From Paenibacillus sp. JCM 10914 (lineage in GTDB: Bacteria > Bacillota > Bacilli > Paenibacillales > Paenibacillaceae): a stretch of DNA of 64,000 bases. Position 1 is the stretch's first letter. Each line of letters begins with the position of its first letter. The position numbers were made by a program, and so were the translations under genes. The stretch spans positions 62,001 to 126,000 of the forward strand of contig NZ_BAZR01000005.1 of assembly GCF_001315105.1 (NCBI RefSeq). The letters are read 5' to 3'. Shown piece after piece: positions 47,851 through 58,095 of this stretch. Under the pieces are notes generated by a model. It worked only from the letters and a program-made list of their open reading frames with translations, searched no databases and was not told where the DNA came from.

Positions 47851-47869
47851 TATAATATTCTAGTATAAT
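47851..47869 (+). promoter_or_regulatory. Pair of -10-like boxes before the kinase unit
   Basis: TATAAT at 47851 and again at 47864; TTTTGT lies 17 bases before the first as a poor -35. The stretch 47597-47850 shows no gene. Confidence 0.35.
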
Positions 47870-47889
47870 GTATTAAAAAGCCCTGGTAG

Positions 47890-48145
47890 GTCAGGCGCTA
47901 TCACAAGCGACATCTTGAGACAGCTCTCGAAGTTGGTCGTGTTGATATATTTACAGATTATGCGATATGGCTGAATGGGATCCTCGTAGCACATGGTATG
48001 GAAGCCAAATTTCCTGATCTTGGCTAGGGGTACTGAACAGGTATATCATTACTTTCTGGCAGAAGCTATAACCCGGCTTGAAACATACTTGGCTACATTA
48101 CCAAATGGAGAGACGGAAGGGGAAGAGGCCGATGATGGAACATGA
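47890..48145 (+). pseudogene. Coding-like small gene upstream of the kinase fusion, out of frame
   Basis: One frame encodes '..RHLETALEVGRVDIFTDYA' and on to 'HGMEAKFPDL' before a stop at 48027. A second frame, reached by a shift near 48020, continues 'EQVYHYFLAEAITRLETYLA' to a stop at 48145 that overlaps the next gene. Both read like one helical protein of about 80 residues. No start codon with a ribosome binding site is visible, so the 5' end is lost or also mis-sequenced. I cannot name the family. Confidence 0.4.
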
Positions 48146-51100
48146 ACAAAGCGAATATCCCATAACGGATTCAGTGCCGATACTAGGCTCAACGGAGATG
48201 ACACAGGCAGCTCAAGGCCCAACATGCATCGTTGGGGTGGGTGCCTCCGCGGGGGGGCTTGCAGCCTTGGAAGTGTTTTTCGATCATATGCCCTCTGATG
48301 TTGGACTTGCCTTTATTGTAGTGCAGCATCTTTCTCCAGATTATAAAAGTTTATTGGGCGAGATATTAAGAAAATATACCGTGATGCCTATCGTTGAAGC
48401 GGAGCATGACATGCCGATACAATCGAATCACATCTACCTGATTCCGCCTGGTAAGATGATGACGATGAAAGAAGGTCGTCTGCAGTTAACAGAGACGGTC
48501 AAGCATCCGGCTGTTCATATGTCCATCGATATGTTCTTCCGCTCCTTGGCAGCCAACTATGGTAATAGAGCAGTCGCAATTGTATTGTCGGGTACGGGAG
48601 CAGACGGTTCAAACGGCATCATGGACATCAAGGAAGCAGGAGGGCTGGTCATAGCACAGGACAGTCAAACCGCGAAATTCGATGGGATGCCGAACAGTGC
48701 CAAGATGACCGGGAAAGTGGACGATGTACTCTCGCCGAAGCAGATGCCAGAGCGGCTGATACAGCATATGCGTGGATTTGGCGTTGTTAATCTCTCGAGC
48801 AATCAAGAACAGCTCACGACGGAGCAATTGATTCAGCTGATTTTGAGAAGATCCGGCAGGATAGCGGAATTGATTTTACGTATTACAAACGAAACAGTGT
48901 GCTGCGTCGAATCGAACGCCGTATGGTCATGAACAACGTACCGACGATTCAAGAGTATATGGCTTATCTGGAAAACCACCGCGAGGAACTGGGCGCCTCC
49001 GTAAGGATTTGTTGATCGGTGTAACCAATTTCTTCAGAGATGCTGAAGCGTTCCGGATTATTTACGATAAGGTGCTGCCGCTTATTTTTGAGAGAAAGAG
49101 CTTAATGAAGGAGATCCGGGTGTGGGTAGCTGGCTGCTCAACGGGTGAAGAGGCCTATTCGATCGCGATGTTGCTGCGGAAATATGCAGATCAGATGGAA
49201 GTTCCGTATCATATTAAAATCTTTGCGACCGATCTTGATAAAGAAGCCATTGCATACGCTAGTCAAGGTATTTACTCGGAGAGCATTATTAACCATTTAT
49301 CCGAGGATGATATGAATCGGTTCTTTATTAAAGACGACGATATGTTCAAAATCAGCAAGGAAATTCGGAAGATGGTCGTGTTTGCGCCGCAAAATATTAT
49401 TAAGGATCCGCCTTTTCGAAATCTTGACCTGATTACTTGCCGGAACATGCTGATCTATTTACAACCGGAGATGCAGATGAAGGCGCTTTCTCTTTTTCGC
49501 TTTGCCTTGAATCCGGATGGCTTTTTATTTCTCGGTCCAAGCGAGACGATCGGTCGATTCGTGAATCAGTTTGAGCCATTTGATCGGAGATGGAATATCT
49601 TCACCCACCGCCAATCGAAGCAAAATAACGATTCACTTCGTTTCGCTACCGAGAATGAGACGGTGTTTCAGGGAAATATCCCACCTGTATTGGGGCCATC
49701 CGCTGTCAGGGAGCAGCAGCCGCACGGTCGATTGGATGAGCTGCAAGGCACATTAACGGAAGAACATCTGTCGCCGGGTATGATTGTAGACCGCAATAAC
49801 AACGTGATCCATTTAAATGGCACGATTAACGAGTATTTGATGCTAGCCCAGGGCAAACCGAGCTGGAATGTGTTCAAAATGCTGGATTCCAACATCTCGC
49901 TCACGCTCTCCTCGGGCATTCAGAAGGTGAGAGAATATAAGCGAGAGGTTGTATATCGGTCTATCATGATGACGACCAACTACGGCGAGCGGCAGGTCGA
50001 TCTGCATATCCGCCCATTCTCGATGAAGAACAATTCCTACGACAAATATGTTTTGATTTTGTTCGAGGAAGCGAAGGAACTGGATCGTGAAGATCTACTG
50101 GTTCTGGAGCCGATGCAGATTGACAGTGATGTGAAATCGCGGATACTGGAGCTGGAGCAGGAACTGCAGCGATCCGATGAGCGGCTTCAGGCAATGGTGG
50201 AGGAGCTTGAGACCTCCAACGAGGAGCTGCAAGCAACGAATGAAGAGCTTGTGGCAGCGACTGAAGAGTTGCAGAGTGCGAATGAGGAGCTTCAGTCCGT
50301 GAATGAAGAACTGGTCACAATGAACACGGAATTCCAATTCAAGATACAGGAATTAATCGATGTGAACAATGACATGAGCAATTTTATGGGGAGTACGCGG
50401 ATTGGGACGATTTTTCTGGATAAGCGAATGTGCATTCGGCGGATTACCCCTGCCATCACGAAGGAAATCAATCTGATGGAGGTCGACTACGGACGGCCGA
50501 TTGAGCATATCTCGCATCAATTCCAATACTATTCTTTGGTTGAGGACGCCAAGCATGTGCTGCAGACGCTAGAACCGCTGGAGAAGGAGATCCAAAGCGT
50601 GGACGGCACCTGGTACAGCATGCGAATTCTGCCATACCGGACCGAGGACAATTTCACGAGCGGTGTCGTACTAACCTTCGTCGACATTACGGATCTGAAA
50701 GCAGTCAACGAAGAGCTGCTGAAGTTATCTTATGCGGTTGAACAGAGTCCCAGCATGACGGTGATTATGGATGTCGCCGGGAGGATTGAGTATACCAATC
50801 CACACTTTACCGAGGTAACCGATTTTGGCGCGCACGAAGCGAAGGGCCAGGGTATACATAATTTCATGGAATGCAGCCCAGACGATCATATGCTTGATGC
50901 CATGATGAGGACGGTCAAGTCCGGCGAGATGTGGAAGGGTGAGTTGACAGGCTGCAAGAAGAATGGCGACCTTTACTGGGAATCGGTCAAGGTGATCCCG
51001 ATTAAGGATAAGAAGGGCGAGATTATCCATTTTGTGAAACTATCGGAGGATATCAGCGATCGCAAGAACGCGGAAGAGATGCTGCGCAAGACAGAGATGC

Positions 51101-51743
51101 TCTCAGCGGTTGGACAGTTGGCTGCTGGGATTGCGCATGAAATCCGTAATCCGTTGACGGCACTGAAGGGATTCACGAAGTTGTTGTCATCCAAGGAGAA
51201 CAGCAATAAGACGTATATCGACATCATGCTCGACGAGTTGGATCGGATTGAGCAGATCGTAAGCGAACTGCTCGTCTTGGCCAAACCGCAAGCGATCGAT
51301 TTTGTGAAGAACGAGCTTGAACCGATCATCGAGGACGTGATGATGCTGCTGGAGACGCAAGCGATCATGAATAACGTAGAGATCAAGGCCGATTTACGAC
51401 CTGGAATTCATGTGCTGTGCGTGGAGAATCAATTGAAGCAGGTATTTATCAACGTATTGAAGAATGCAATCGAGCGATGCCAGGCGGCGGTGAGATATAC
51501 GTCAGCATGGCCGTATCCGAAGAAGGGGCCGTGGTCGTTCAGTTCCAGGATAACGGAGCAGGGATTCCTGAGAGCAAGCTTGCCAAGCTGGGCGAGCCGT
51601 TCTATTCTACGAAGGATAAGGGTACGGGACTTGGACTGATGGTAAGTTATAAGATCATCGAGAATCATCAAGGCAATATCCAATTCCAGAGTGAAGAAGG
51701 CCAAGGCACCACGGTTATTATTACGATTCCCATGAGTGAGTGA
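48132..51743 (+). CDS. CheB-CheR-PAS histidine kinase fusion (three frameshifts at about 48857, 48997 and 51473)
   Basis: Three frame changes, each cured by one C or G, join into a protein of about 1204 residues. CheB methylesterase part: 'GASAGGL', 'QHLSPDYKS', 'SGTGADGS'. CheR methyltransferase part: 'YYKRNSVLRRIERRM', 'NFFRD', 'AGCSTGEEAYS', 'ITCRNMLIYL'. Then a coiled coil with repeats of 'NEELQ' type, two PAS domains, HisKA with 'AHEIRNPLTALKGF', and HATPase with 'DNGAGIPE' and 'GTGLGLMV'. No receiver or chemotaxis genes are near, so it is probably a signalling kinase, not a classic chemotaxis enzyme. ATG 48132 or 48135 follows GGAAGAGG. Confidence 0.85.
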
Positions 51744-51926
51744 TAGATGAAAACTCCAGTTATAGAAGAGACCTCTTGCAAGGGCCAGAAGCTGATTCTC
51801 GCCTATGCTTGAGGCGGAACAAACAACATGCTTGATCTTGCCATGGTCGGCCTGCTGCTCTCCATCTATCGCCACAAGAATATGATACCGAATGGGGCGG
51901 GAATGGCCTAGGACCGTGTGACAACG

Positions 51927-52147
51927 TAAAAAGATGCAAAAATGCAGGCTTTACCTCTTGAAAGAGTACCTGGATACGAAAAAGATGCCAATCTGCATCT
52001 TTTTGACCCTGAGAAGCCCTTTAGGTAACTATAACAGCGACAAAAGATGTAAATTTGCAGGTATTTGCTGTTCAAGCCGCAATTTACTCGAAAAAAGATG
52101 CACTTTCGCAGCAATTTCCGTGAACAGTTGCACTCTAGCAGGTTGCC
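51927..52147 (+). repeat. Degenerate tandem intergenic repeats
   Basis: Four units of the form A(4-6)GATG(C/T)-N5-(T/C)GCAG begin near 51929, 51979, 52042 and 52091, with a fifth partial at about 52127. Spacing of GATG is 51, 62 and 51 bases. It lies between convergent genes. The stretch 51744-51926 shows no gene. Confidence 0.6.
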
Positions 52148-52151
52148 TGAG

Positions 52152-52203
52152 AAAGGCGGGGCCTATAGAAGAGTATCGTCCTCTTCTAAAGGCCCCGCCT
52201 TTA
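52152..52203. terminator. Long hairpin terminator downstream of the peptide importer operon
   Basis: AAAGGCGGGGCCT and AGGCCCCGCCTTT arms with an inner AGAAGAG/CTCTTCT stem. It is 15 bases past the minus-strand stop at 52219 and could also stop transcripts arriving from the left. Confidence 0.8.
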
Positions 52204-52218
52204 TGTGTTGCAGGGGAG

Positions 52219-53220
52219 CTATAGCGAGCCTGTCGCCACTCCAATATCTTCAATATAATGGCAGGCAGCCAAGTGGCTGCCACGCTGATCGACTACCCGC
52301 AGGATGGGTGCCTCTGATTTGCAGAAGTCGGTGGCGTACATACAGCGGGTATGGAATCTGCATCCGGTGGGCGGATCGATGGGGGAAGGTACATCCCCTT
52401 TAAGAATGATCCGCTCCTTTTTGCGGTCGGGATCGAGTGTTGGGATAGCCGATAACAGCGCCCGGGTATAGGGGTGCTGGGGCTGGCGAAAGAGCGAGTG
52501 TTTATCCGCAATCTCCACAATAGTACCGAGGTACATGACGATGATCCGATCCGAGATATGACGCACCACGCCCAAGTCGTGGGAGATGAATAAGTAGGTT
52601 AGCTTGAACTGCGCTTGCAGGGACTTCAACAGATTCAATACCTGCGCCTGAATGGAGACGTCCAGCGCGGATACGGCTTCGTCGCTAATGATGAGCTTCG
52701 GATTAACGGATAATGCCCGGGCAATCCCGATCCGCTGCCGCTGTCCACCGCTGAACTCATGTGGATATCGATCTGCCTGATGCGCGGCTAATCCTACCGT
52801 CTCCAGCAGTTCGATCGCTTTTGCTCTCCGCTGCTGTGCCGGGACCACCCGCTGGATTTCCATCGCTTCTTCCAATACCTGTACCGCGGTTTTCCGCGGA
52901 TTCAATGAGGCATACGGATCTTGAAAAATCATCTGCAAATCCTTGCGCTTGCGATTCAGTTCGGTTCGGCGCAACGAGAGCAGATCCGTTCCCTCAAACC
53001 AGACCTCGCCCGAGGTCGGTTCGTCGAGGCGCAGTATGGCTCTGCCCGTGGTCGATTTCCCGCAGCCCGATTCACCCACAATACTGACGGTTTCTCCTTC
53101 ATGCACCGAGAAAGATACCCCGTCCACGGCTTTCACGACATTGACGGTCCTGCCGAATATTCCTCCCTTGATAGGAAAATGCTGCTTCAGATTCCGTACG
53201 GTTAACAGCTCTTTGCTCAT
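52219..53220 (-). CDS. Oligopeptide-type ABC transporter ATPase (OppF-like)
   Basis: A 333-residue ATPase with Walker A 'GESGCGKST', signature 'FSGGQRQR', Walker B 'LIISDEAVSALDVS' (Glu-Ala in place of the common Glu-Pro) and the C-terminal 'CRFHTRCMYATDFC' cysteine cluster. Its ATG overlaps the previous gene's stop region by four bases. Last gene of a four-gene minus-strand operon. Confidence 0.92.
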   Translation of the reverse strand: MSKELLTVRNLKQHFPIKGGIFGRTVNVVKAVDGVSFSVHEGETVSIVGESGCGKSTTGRAILRLDEPTSGEVWFEGTDLLSLRRTELNRKRKDLQMIFQDPYASLNPRKTAVQVLEEAMEIQRVVPAQQRRAKAIELLETVGLAAHQADRYPHEFSGGQRQRIGIARALSVNPKLIISDEAVSALDVSIQAQVLNLLKSLQAQFKLTYLFISHDLGVVRHISDRIIVMYLGTIVEIADKHSLFRQPQHPYTRALLSAIPTLDPDRKKERIILKGDVPSPIDPPTGCRFHTRCMYATDFCKSEAPILRVVDQRGSHLAACHYIEDIGVATGSL

Positions 53221-54239
53221 GACCTTGAATTCACCTCGGCTTCATTCTCCCATTGATCCGCGTACTGCCAGCACCGGACCTGCTGTTGTTCATCAAGCTG
53301 TTGCAACTCTGGCTCATGGTCATGGCATAGCTGGCGGGCGTGTGGACAACGTGGTGCGAAGGAACATCCCATAAGCGTATCGAACGGGCTTGGGACAGAA
53401 CCTTGTATCGGTTCCAGCACTTCTTTGTCCAGATCATGACGCGGCAGCGAGTTCAATAGGCCGATGGTATAGGGGTGCTTCGGATGCTTGAACAAAGTTC
53501 GGACATCGGTATATTCTACAAGCTTCCCATAGTACATAACGGCTACATCATCACAGGTCTCTGCCACGATACCCAGATCATGCGTGATGAAGATAATCGA
53601 CATTTGCAGCTTCTGCTGCAATTCCTTCATCAGCTCCAGAATTTGCGCCTGGATCGTGACATCGAGGGCGGTGGTGGGCTCATCCGCGATCAGTAGATCG
53701 GGATTGCAGGCGAGCGCCATGGCGATCATCACCCGCTGCCGCATTCCTCCGGACAACTGGAACGGGTATTGCCGGATTCGTTTCTCCGGGGAAGGGATAC
53801 CAACCAGCTTCAGCATCTGCACTGCTTTGTTCAAAGCTTCTTTTCTGCCGACCTGCTCATGAATTTGGTAGGCTTCCGCGATTTGATCGCCAACAGTGAA
53901 GACCGGATTGAGCGAGGTCATGGGCTCTTGGAAGATCATCGAGATATGATTACCGCGTAGCTTGCGCATCTGTCCATCGGATTTATCGAGTAGATTCTCA
54001 CCGTTATAAAGGATCTTGCCACGCTTGATCCGTCCGGGTTTCTGTATGAGTCGAAGAATGGAGAGCGACAGTATGCTTTTGCCGGAACCGGATTCGCCTA
54101 CGATGCCAAGCGTCCTTCCTTTGTGTACGGTTAAACTGATCCCGTCTACTGCCTTGATTTCTCCTTGCGCCGTAAAAAATGAAGTGTGCAAATCCTGAAT
54201 CTCCAGCACGGTGGACACGTGATCCATCTTAGCTTTCAC
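53217..54239 (-). CDS. Oligopeptide-type ABC transporter ATPase (OppD-like)
   Basis: A 340-residue ATPase: Walker A 'GESGSGKS', signature 'LSGGMRQR', Walker B '[12 protein letters not shown]', C-terminal '[14 protein letters not shown]'. The frame starts at 54239; ATG 54227 ('[11 protein letters not shown]') is a plausible alternative start. It forms the ATPase pair with the next gene. Confidence 0.92.
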   Translation of the reverse strand: MKAKMDHVSTVLEIQDLHTSFFTAQGEIKAVDGISLTVHKGRTLGIVGESGSGKSILSLSILRLIQKPGRIKRGKILYNGENLLDKSDGQMRKLRGNHISMIFQEPMTSLNPVFTVGDQIAEAYQIHEQVGRKEALNKAVQMLKLVGIPSPEKRIRQYPFQLSGGMRQRVMIAMALACNPDLLIADEPTTALDVTIQAQILELMKELQQKLQMSIIFITHDLGIVAETCDDVAVMYYGKLVEYTDVRTLFKHPKHPYTIGLLNSLPRHDLDKEVLEPIQGSVPSPFDTLMGCSFAPRCPHARQLCHDHEPELQQLDEQQQVRCWQYADQWENEAEVNSRS

Positions 54240-54278
54240 ACCCTTTCTATGTGTAATCGATCTGCCTGGCCTGATTCG

Positions 54279-55202
54279 TCAATCGAAGTCGATACGCTTA
54301 TTAAAATAGCGGTAGGAAATGTCGACGAGCAGGTTCACGAGCACGAACATGATCGAGAGTACAAGCACCGTAGCCTGCACGACCGGGAAGTCCCTGGCTC
54401 GAATCGAGTCGATGACATAGCGGCCCATCCCGTTCACGGCGAATACGGACTCGGTCAGCACCGCCCCTCCAAGCAAACCGCCGAATTCAAGGCCGATGAC
54501 GGTCATGACCGGAATCATGGCATTCTTAAGCGCATGCCGGTAGATGATCACCCGTTCGCGTACGCCTTTGGCGTGTGCGGTACGGATATAATCCTGGCTG
54601 ATAACCTCGAGCATGCTGGAGCGGGTCATGCGCGCAATAATGGCAGCACCACCTGTGCCGAGTGTAAGCACAGGCAGGACGGTCTGTGACCATGTGCCCC
54701 AGCCTGATGGTCGGAACCATCCCAAATCGACGGCGAAATACTGGATGAGCATGAGGCCAAGCCAGAAGTTGGGCATCGATAGGCCGAACAAGGCCACGAA
54801 CATGACACCTATATCGGCGGGTGAATGCTGCTTCACGGCTGAGATGATGCCCGCCAGAATGCCGAGGAAGACGGCGAGGATCGTGCTGTAAATCGCCAGT
54901 TCCAGGGTAATCCAGAAGCGGCTTGTGAAGATTTCTTCCGCAATCGGTCGATTGCTGCGGATGGAATCACCCAGATCGCCCTGGAGCAAGCCGCTGACGT
55001 AATTCCAATATTGCAGCAGCAGCGGATCGTTTAAACCGAGGCTCTCGCGGATCATCTCGACCTGCTCGATCGGTGCTCCTTCTCCGATGATGATCTGGGC
55101 TGCGTCGCCTGGAATCAGATGCATCAACAGAAACACAACAACGGTCACGCCGATGATAACGGGGATCGTGTGAATCAGTCTTCGGACGGCATAGATGAAC
55201 AT
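54279..55202 (-). CDS. Oligopeptide-type ABC transporter permease (OppB-like)
   Basis: A 307-residue permease with six helices. N-terminus 'YAVRRLIHTIPVIIGVTVVV', 'HLIPGDAA' and the cytoplasmic loop 'YIRTAHAKGVRERVIIYRHA' define the OppB/DppB class. It starts at ATG 55202 after GGGAGC, 19 bases behind the preceding stop. Confidence 0.92.
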   Translation of the reverse strand: MFIYAVRRLIHTIPVIIGVTVVVFLLMHLIPGDAAQIIIGEGAPIEQVEMIRESLGLNDPLLLQYWNYVSGLLQGDLGDSIRSNRPIAEEIFTSRFWITLELAIYSTILAVFLGILAGIISAVKQHSPADIGVMFVALFGLSMPNFWLGLMLIQYFAVDLGWFRPSGWGTWSQTVLPVLTLGTGGAAIIARMTRSSMLEVISQDYIRTAHAKGVRERVIIYRHALKNAMIPVMTVIGLEFGGLLGGAVLTESVFAVNGMGRYVIDSIRARDFPVVQATVLVLSIMFVLVNLLVDISYRYFNKRIDFD

Positions 55203-55221
55203 GTTCGAAGCAGCTCCCTTC

Positions 55222-56099
55222 CTATTTTTTCAGTTTCGGGTCAAGGATGTCCCGCAGACCATCACCGAGCAGGTTGAACGCAATGACAACCACAACAATG
55301 GACAAGCCGGGGAACAAGGCGACGTGGGGAAACTCCATGATGTAATTGCGTCCATCGTTGAGCATTGCGCCCCATTCCGGAGTGGGGGGCTGAGCACCAA
55401 GACCAAGGAAGGAAAGGCCGCTGGCTGTCAGTATAGCTACGGCAATCCGCATCGTGGCTTGGACGATAATCGGAGACGTAATATTCGGCAGGATATGCTG
55501 GAATATAATTCGTGCGTCGCTTGCGCCGAGTGATCGCATGGCATCGACGTATTCGAGCTTGCGAACCGCGAGCGTGGAACCGCGCACTACCCTGGCAAAG
55601 GTAGGGATACAGAAGATACTGACGGCGATGATGACATTGAACAGGTTTTTTCCGAGGACGCTTACGATTGCCAGTGCCAGCAGGATACCCGGGAAAGCAA
55701 GCATAATATCGGTGATTCTCATAATAATGGCATCCCATTTGCTCCGTAATAGCCGGATATGACCCCGAGTAAGATGCCGAACGTAGCCCCGATCATGACC
55801 GATATAAATCCGACGGAGAGTGTTAACCGCATGCCATGAATAATTCTTGTAAATATATCTCTACCGTTGTGATCCGTTCCAAACCAGTGAGCAGCCGAGG
55901 GCTGCAGCAGTTTCATAGAATAATCCACCTTGGTGGGATCGTACTGGGTGAGGAGGGGGCCGATAATAGCGACAAGGATCATAAATAGTAGGAAATAGCC
56001 TCCGAACAGGGCGGTTTTATGTTTCCTTAGACGGAGATAAAAAGATTTCCAACGAACCAGGTGAGTGCCATTTTGGGTATGGGAAGCCGGGGTATCCAA
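55222..56099 (-). CDS. Oligopeptide-type ABC transporter permease (OppC-like; frameshift at about 55742)
   Basis: Two frames join to a 292-residue permease when one C is restored at 55742 (plus strand): 'ISGYYG' continues as '[19 protein letters not shown]', the usual OppC sequence. The N-terminal part holds '[19 protein letters not shown]'; the C-terminal part has the EAA-type loop '[20 protein letters not shown]' and '[13 protein letters not shown]'. First gene of the minus-strand importer operon, divergent from the binding protein. Confidence 0.88.
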
Positions 56100-56282
56100 G
56101 CAAGATCATCCTCTCTTAAGTTTAATATATGTCATGTTTTATATATGTAAATGTTAGGTTATCTCAGAAAATAGTGAGGATATATGTGTTTTTAGCTGGT
56201 ATAAATATCAGATAGTAAAATATATGTTAACTGTGTAAGAAATATTTTCCTATTTTAAGTGAGAAGGGGGAGTTTGTATCAC

Positions 56283-57932
56283 ATGTCAGGTAATAGGCGA
56301 GTGAAGTTACTTATTGGCATCTTGGTTATAATGACTTTACTGGTGTCGGCGTGTAGCGGTGGTAAGAGCAACAACTCTGATCCTGCGCCTAACAATGGAA
56401 AGACACCTGCGAACGAAACGGGGCAAAAAGAAGCGGGAGGGGAGAAAGCAGCGGAGACTGCGCCGAATGAGCTTGTCATTGCCTGGCTTTCTGATCCGCC
56501 GTCCATGGACCCTCATATGTCCACGGATCAGCAAACGAGTATAGTGACAACGCATCTCTATGACACGCTTGTGATTCATGATAAAGACCTCAGTATCCAG
56601 CCAGGGCTTGCGGAAAGCTGGACCCCAATCGATGATTTGACGTGGGAGTTCAAGCTGAGACAAGGCGTGAAGTATACCGATGGTTCCGCATTTAACGCCG
56701 AGGTAGTGAAGGCCAATCTCGATCGTATGCAGGATCCGAAGACGAGCTCGCCACGTGCTTCACTGGTAGGGATGATTAAAGAAATCAAAGTCGTAGATGA
56801 GTACACCGTGCAGCTCGTGACCGAATATGCATTCTCCCCGCTGCTGGCGCATCTTGCTCATCCAGCGGTAGGGATGATCAGCGCGGAGGCAATCAAACTC
56901 GACTATGAGAAGATCGATGCGGGAGAGAAGGCAGGGGCTTATCTGTCACAGAATCCTGTAGGTACGGGCACGTTCAAATTGGAGAGCTGGAATCCGGGAC
57001 AGGAAGTGAAATTGGCGGCCAATCCGGATTATTGGGGCAACCCGGCCAAGGTGGATAAAGTGACGTTCAAGGTCGTCAGCGAGGAAGGCACACGGCTGGC
57101 AGAGTTGGAAACCGGGTATGCGCATATCATCGATCCGGTTTCTCCAAGCAGTATCAATCGGGCGGAAAGCACAGAGGGAGTATCTTTAAACCGTCAGGCA
57201 TCGCTCAGTCTGTCTTATATCGGGTTTAATACGGAGAAGAAGCCGTTTGACGATGTTCGTGTGCGCCAGGCCTTATCGATGGCAATCAACAAAGACGAGA
57301 TTATTCAAGGTATCTATGAAGGGACGGGAATACCTGCCGTTGGACCATTGGCCCCTGACGTGTTCGGGTTTGACGAGACGGTAAAGCCAATTGAACATAA
57401 TATAGAGAATGCAAAGGCATTGTTGAAGGAAGCAGGTCTTGAAGGGGGATTCTCAACAACCCTTTGGACCAATGATAATCCGGAGCGAGTCAAAATTGCG
57501 GAGTATGCACAATCGAAGCTGAAGGAAATCGGAGTCGATGTAAAGATTGAAGTTGTAGAGTGGGGAGCGTACCTCGCCCAAACCGCAGAGGGCAAGCACG
57601 ACATGTTCATTCTGGGATGGTCTACGGTCACGGCTGATGCGGATTATGGATTATACGAGCTGTTCCACTCTAAGAACGTGGGGCTGCCGGGCAATCGGAC
57701 GTTTACCAAGAACCCTGACCTCGACAAGCTGCTGGAAGCCGGTCGTCAAGAGAATGACCCGGACCAGCGGAAAGCCATCTACAAAGAAGCACAAGAGAAG
57801 TTGGTCGATATTGCACCCATGCTCTATATTCACCATCAGGAGTATTTAAACGGGGTAAGCGATAAGGTGGAGGGCTTCTGGAGACATCCGAACGGTATTA
57901 TGCAGTTGAAGGAAGTGTCCATTAAACCGTAA
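56283..57932 (+). CDS. Oligopeptide-type ABC transporter substrate-binding lipoprotein
   Basis: A 549-residue solute-binding family 5 protein with lipobox 'LVSAC' and 'NPVGTGTFKLESWNPGQEV', 'RVRQALSMAINKDEI' as family segments. ATG 56283 is ten bases after GGGGGAG; TTG 56274 and GTG 56259 are in-frame alternatives. It is divergently transcribed from the opp-like permease and ATPase genes, so the complete importer is split around a 183-base regulatory gap. Peptide, nickel or glycan-derived ligand cannot be decided from sequence. Confidence 0.9.
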   Translation: MSGNRRVKLLIGILVIMTLLVSACSGGKSNNSDPAPNNGKTPANETGQKEAGGEKAAETAPNELVIAWLSDPPSMDPHMSTDQQTSIVTTHLYDTLVIHDKDLSIQPGLAESWTPIDDLTWEFKLRQGVKYTDGSAFNAEVVKANLDRMQDPKTSSPRASLVGMIKEIKVVDEYTVQLVTEYAFSPLLAHLAHPAVGMISAEAIKLDYEKIDAGEKAGAYLSQNPVGTGTFKLESWNPGQEVKLAANPDYWGNPAKVDKVTFKVVSEEGTRLAELETGYAHIIDPVSPSSINRAESTEGVSLNRQASLSLSYIGFNTEKKPFDDVRVRQALSMAINKDEIIQGIYEGTGIPAVGPLAPDVFGFDETVKPIEHNIENAKALLKEAGLEGGFSTTLWTNDNPERVKIAEYAQSKLKEIGVDVKIEVVEWGAYLAQTAEGKHDMFILGWSTVTADADYGLYELFHSKNVGLPGNRTFTKNPDLDKLLEAGRQENDPDQRKAIYKEAQEKLVDIAPMLYIHHQEYLNGVSDKVEGFWRHPNGIMQLKEVSIKP

Positions 57933-57981
57933 GGATAGAACGGTATTAGCCTATCGTTTGCATTATATGTGAATTATGATA

Positions 57982-58012
57982 AAAGAGGCTGCCTTGGGCA
58001 GCTTCTTTTTTT
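57982..58012 (+). terminator. Terminator after the binding-protein gene
   Basis: GAGGCTGCC and GGCAGCTTC arms with a short loop and seven Ts. Confidence 0.9.
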
Positions 58013-58051
58013 GCACAAGTACATAAGTAAATTTTATTAAAAATAAATAAG

Positions 58052-58060
58052 TGTTATACT
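58052..58060 (+). promoter_or_regulatory. Extended -10 promoter of the LacI gene
   Basis: TGTTATACT is a TGn-TATACT extended -10 element 36 bases before the start codon. No good -35 is seen. Confidence 0.5.
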
Positions 58061-58095
58061 AAATTTACTAACGCCTTAGAAAGGGGATTGGATGA

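Noticed and set aside
48078-48131. Upstream start of the CheB domain at 48078
   Set aside because: No ribosome binding site there, and the extension overlaps coding-like sequence in another frame.
51927-52147. Possible CRISPR array
   Set aside because: Repeat units are short, diverged and unevenly spaced, and no cas gene is in the window.
51934-52224. Open frame of 96 codons over the intergenic repeats
   Set aside because: It is produced by the repeats themselves, is Cys/Arg-rich, has no ribosome binding site and runs through the terminator hairpin.
56159-56173. CodY box before the peptide-binding protein
   Set aside because: Too many mismatches to the consensus to list as a site.
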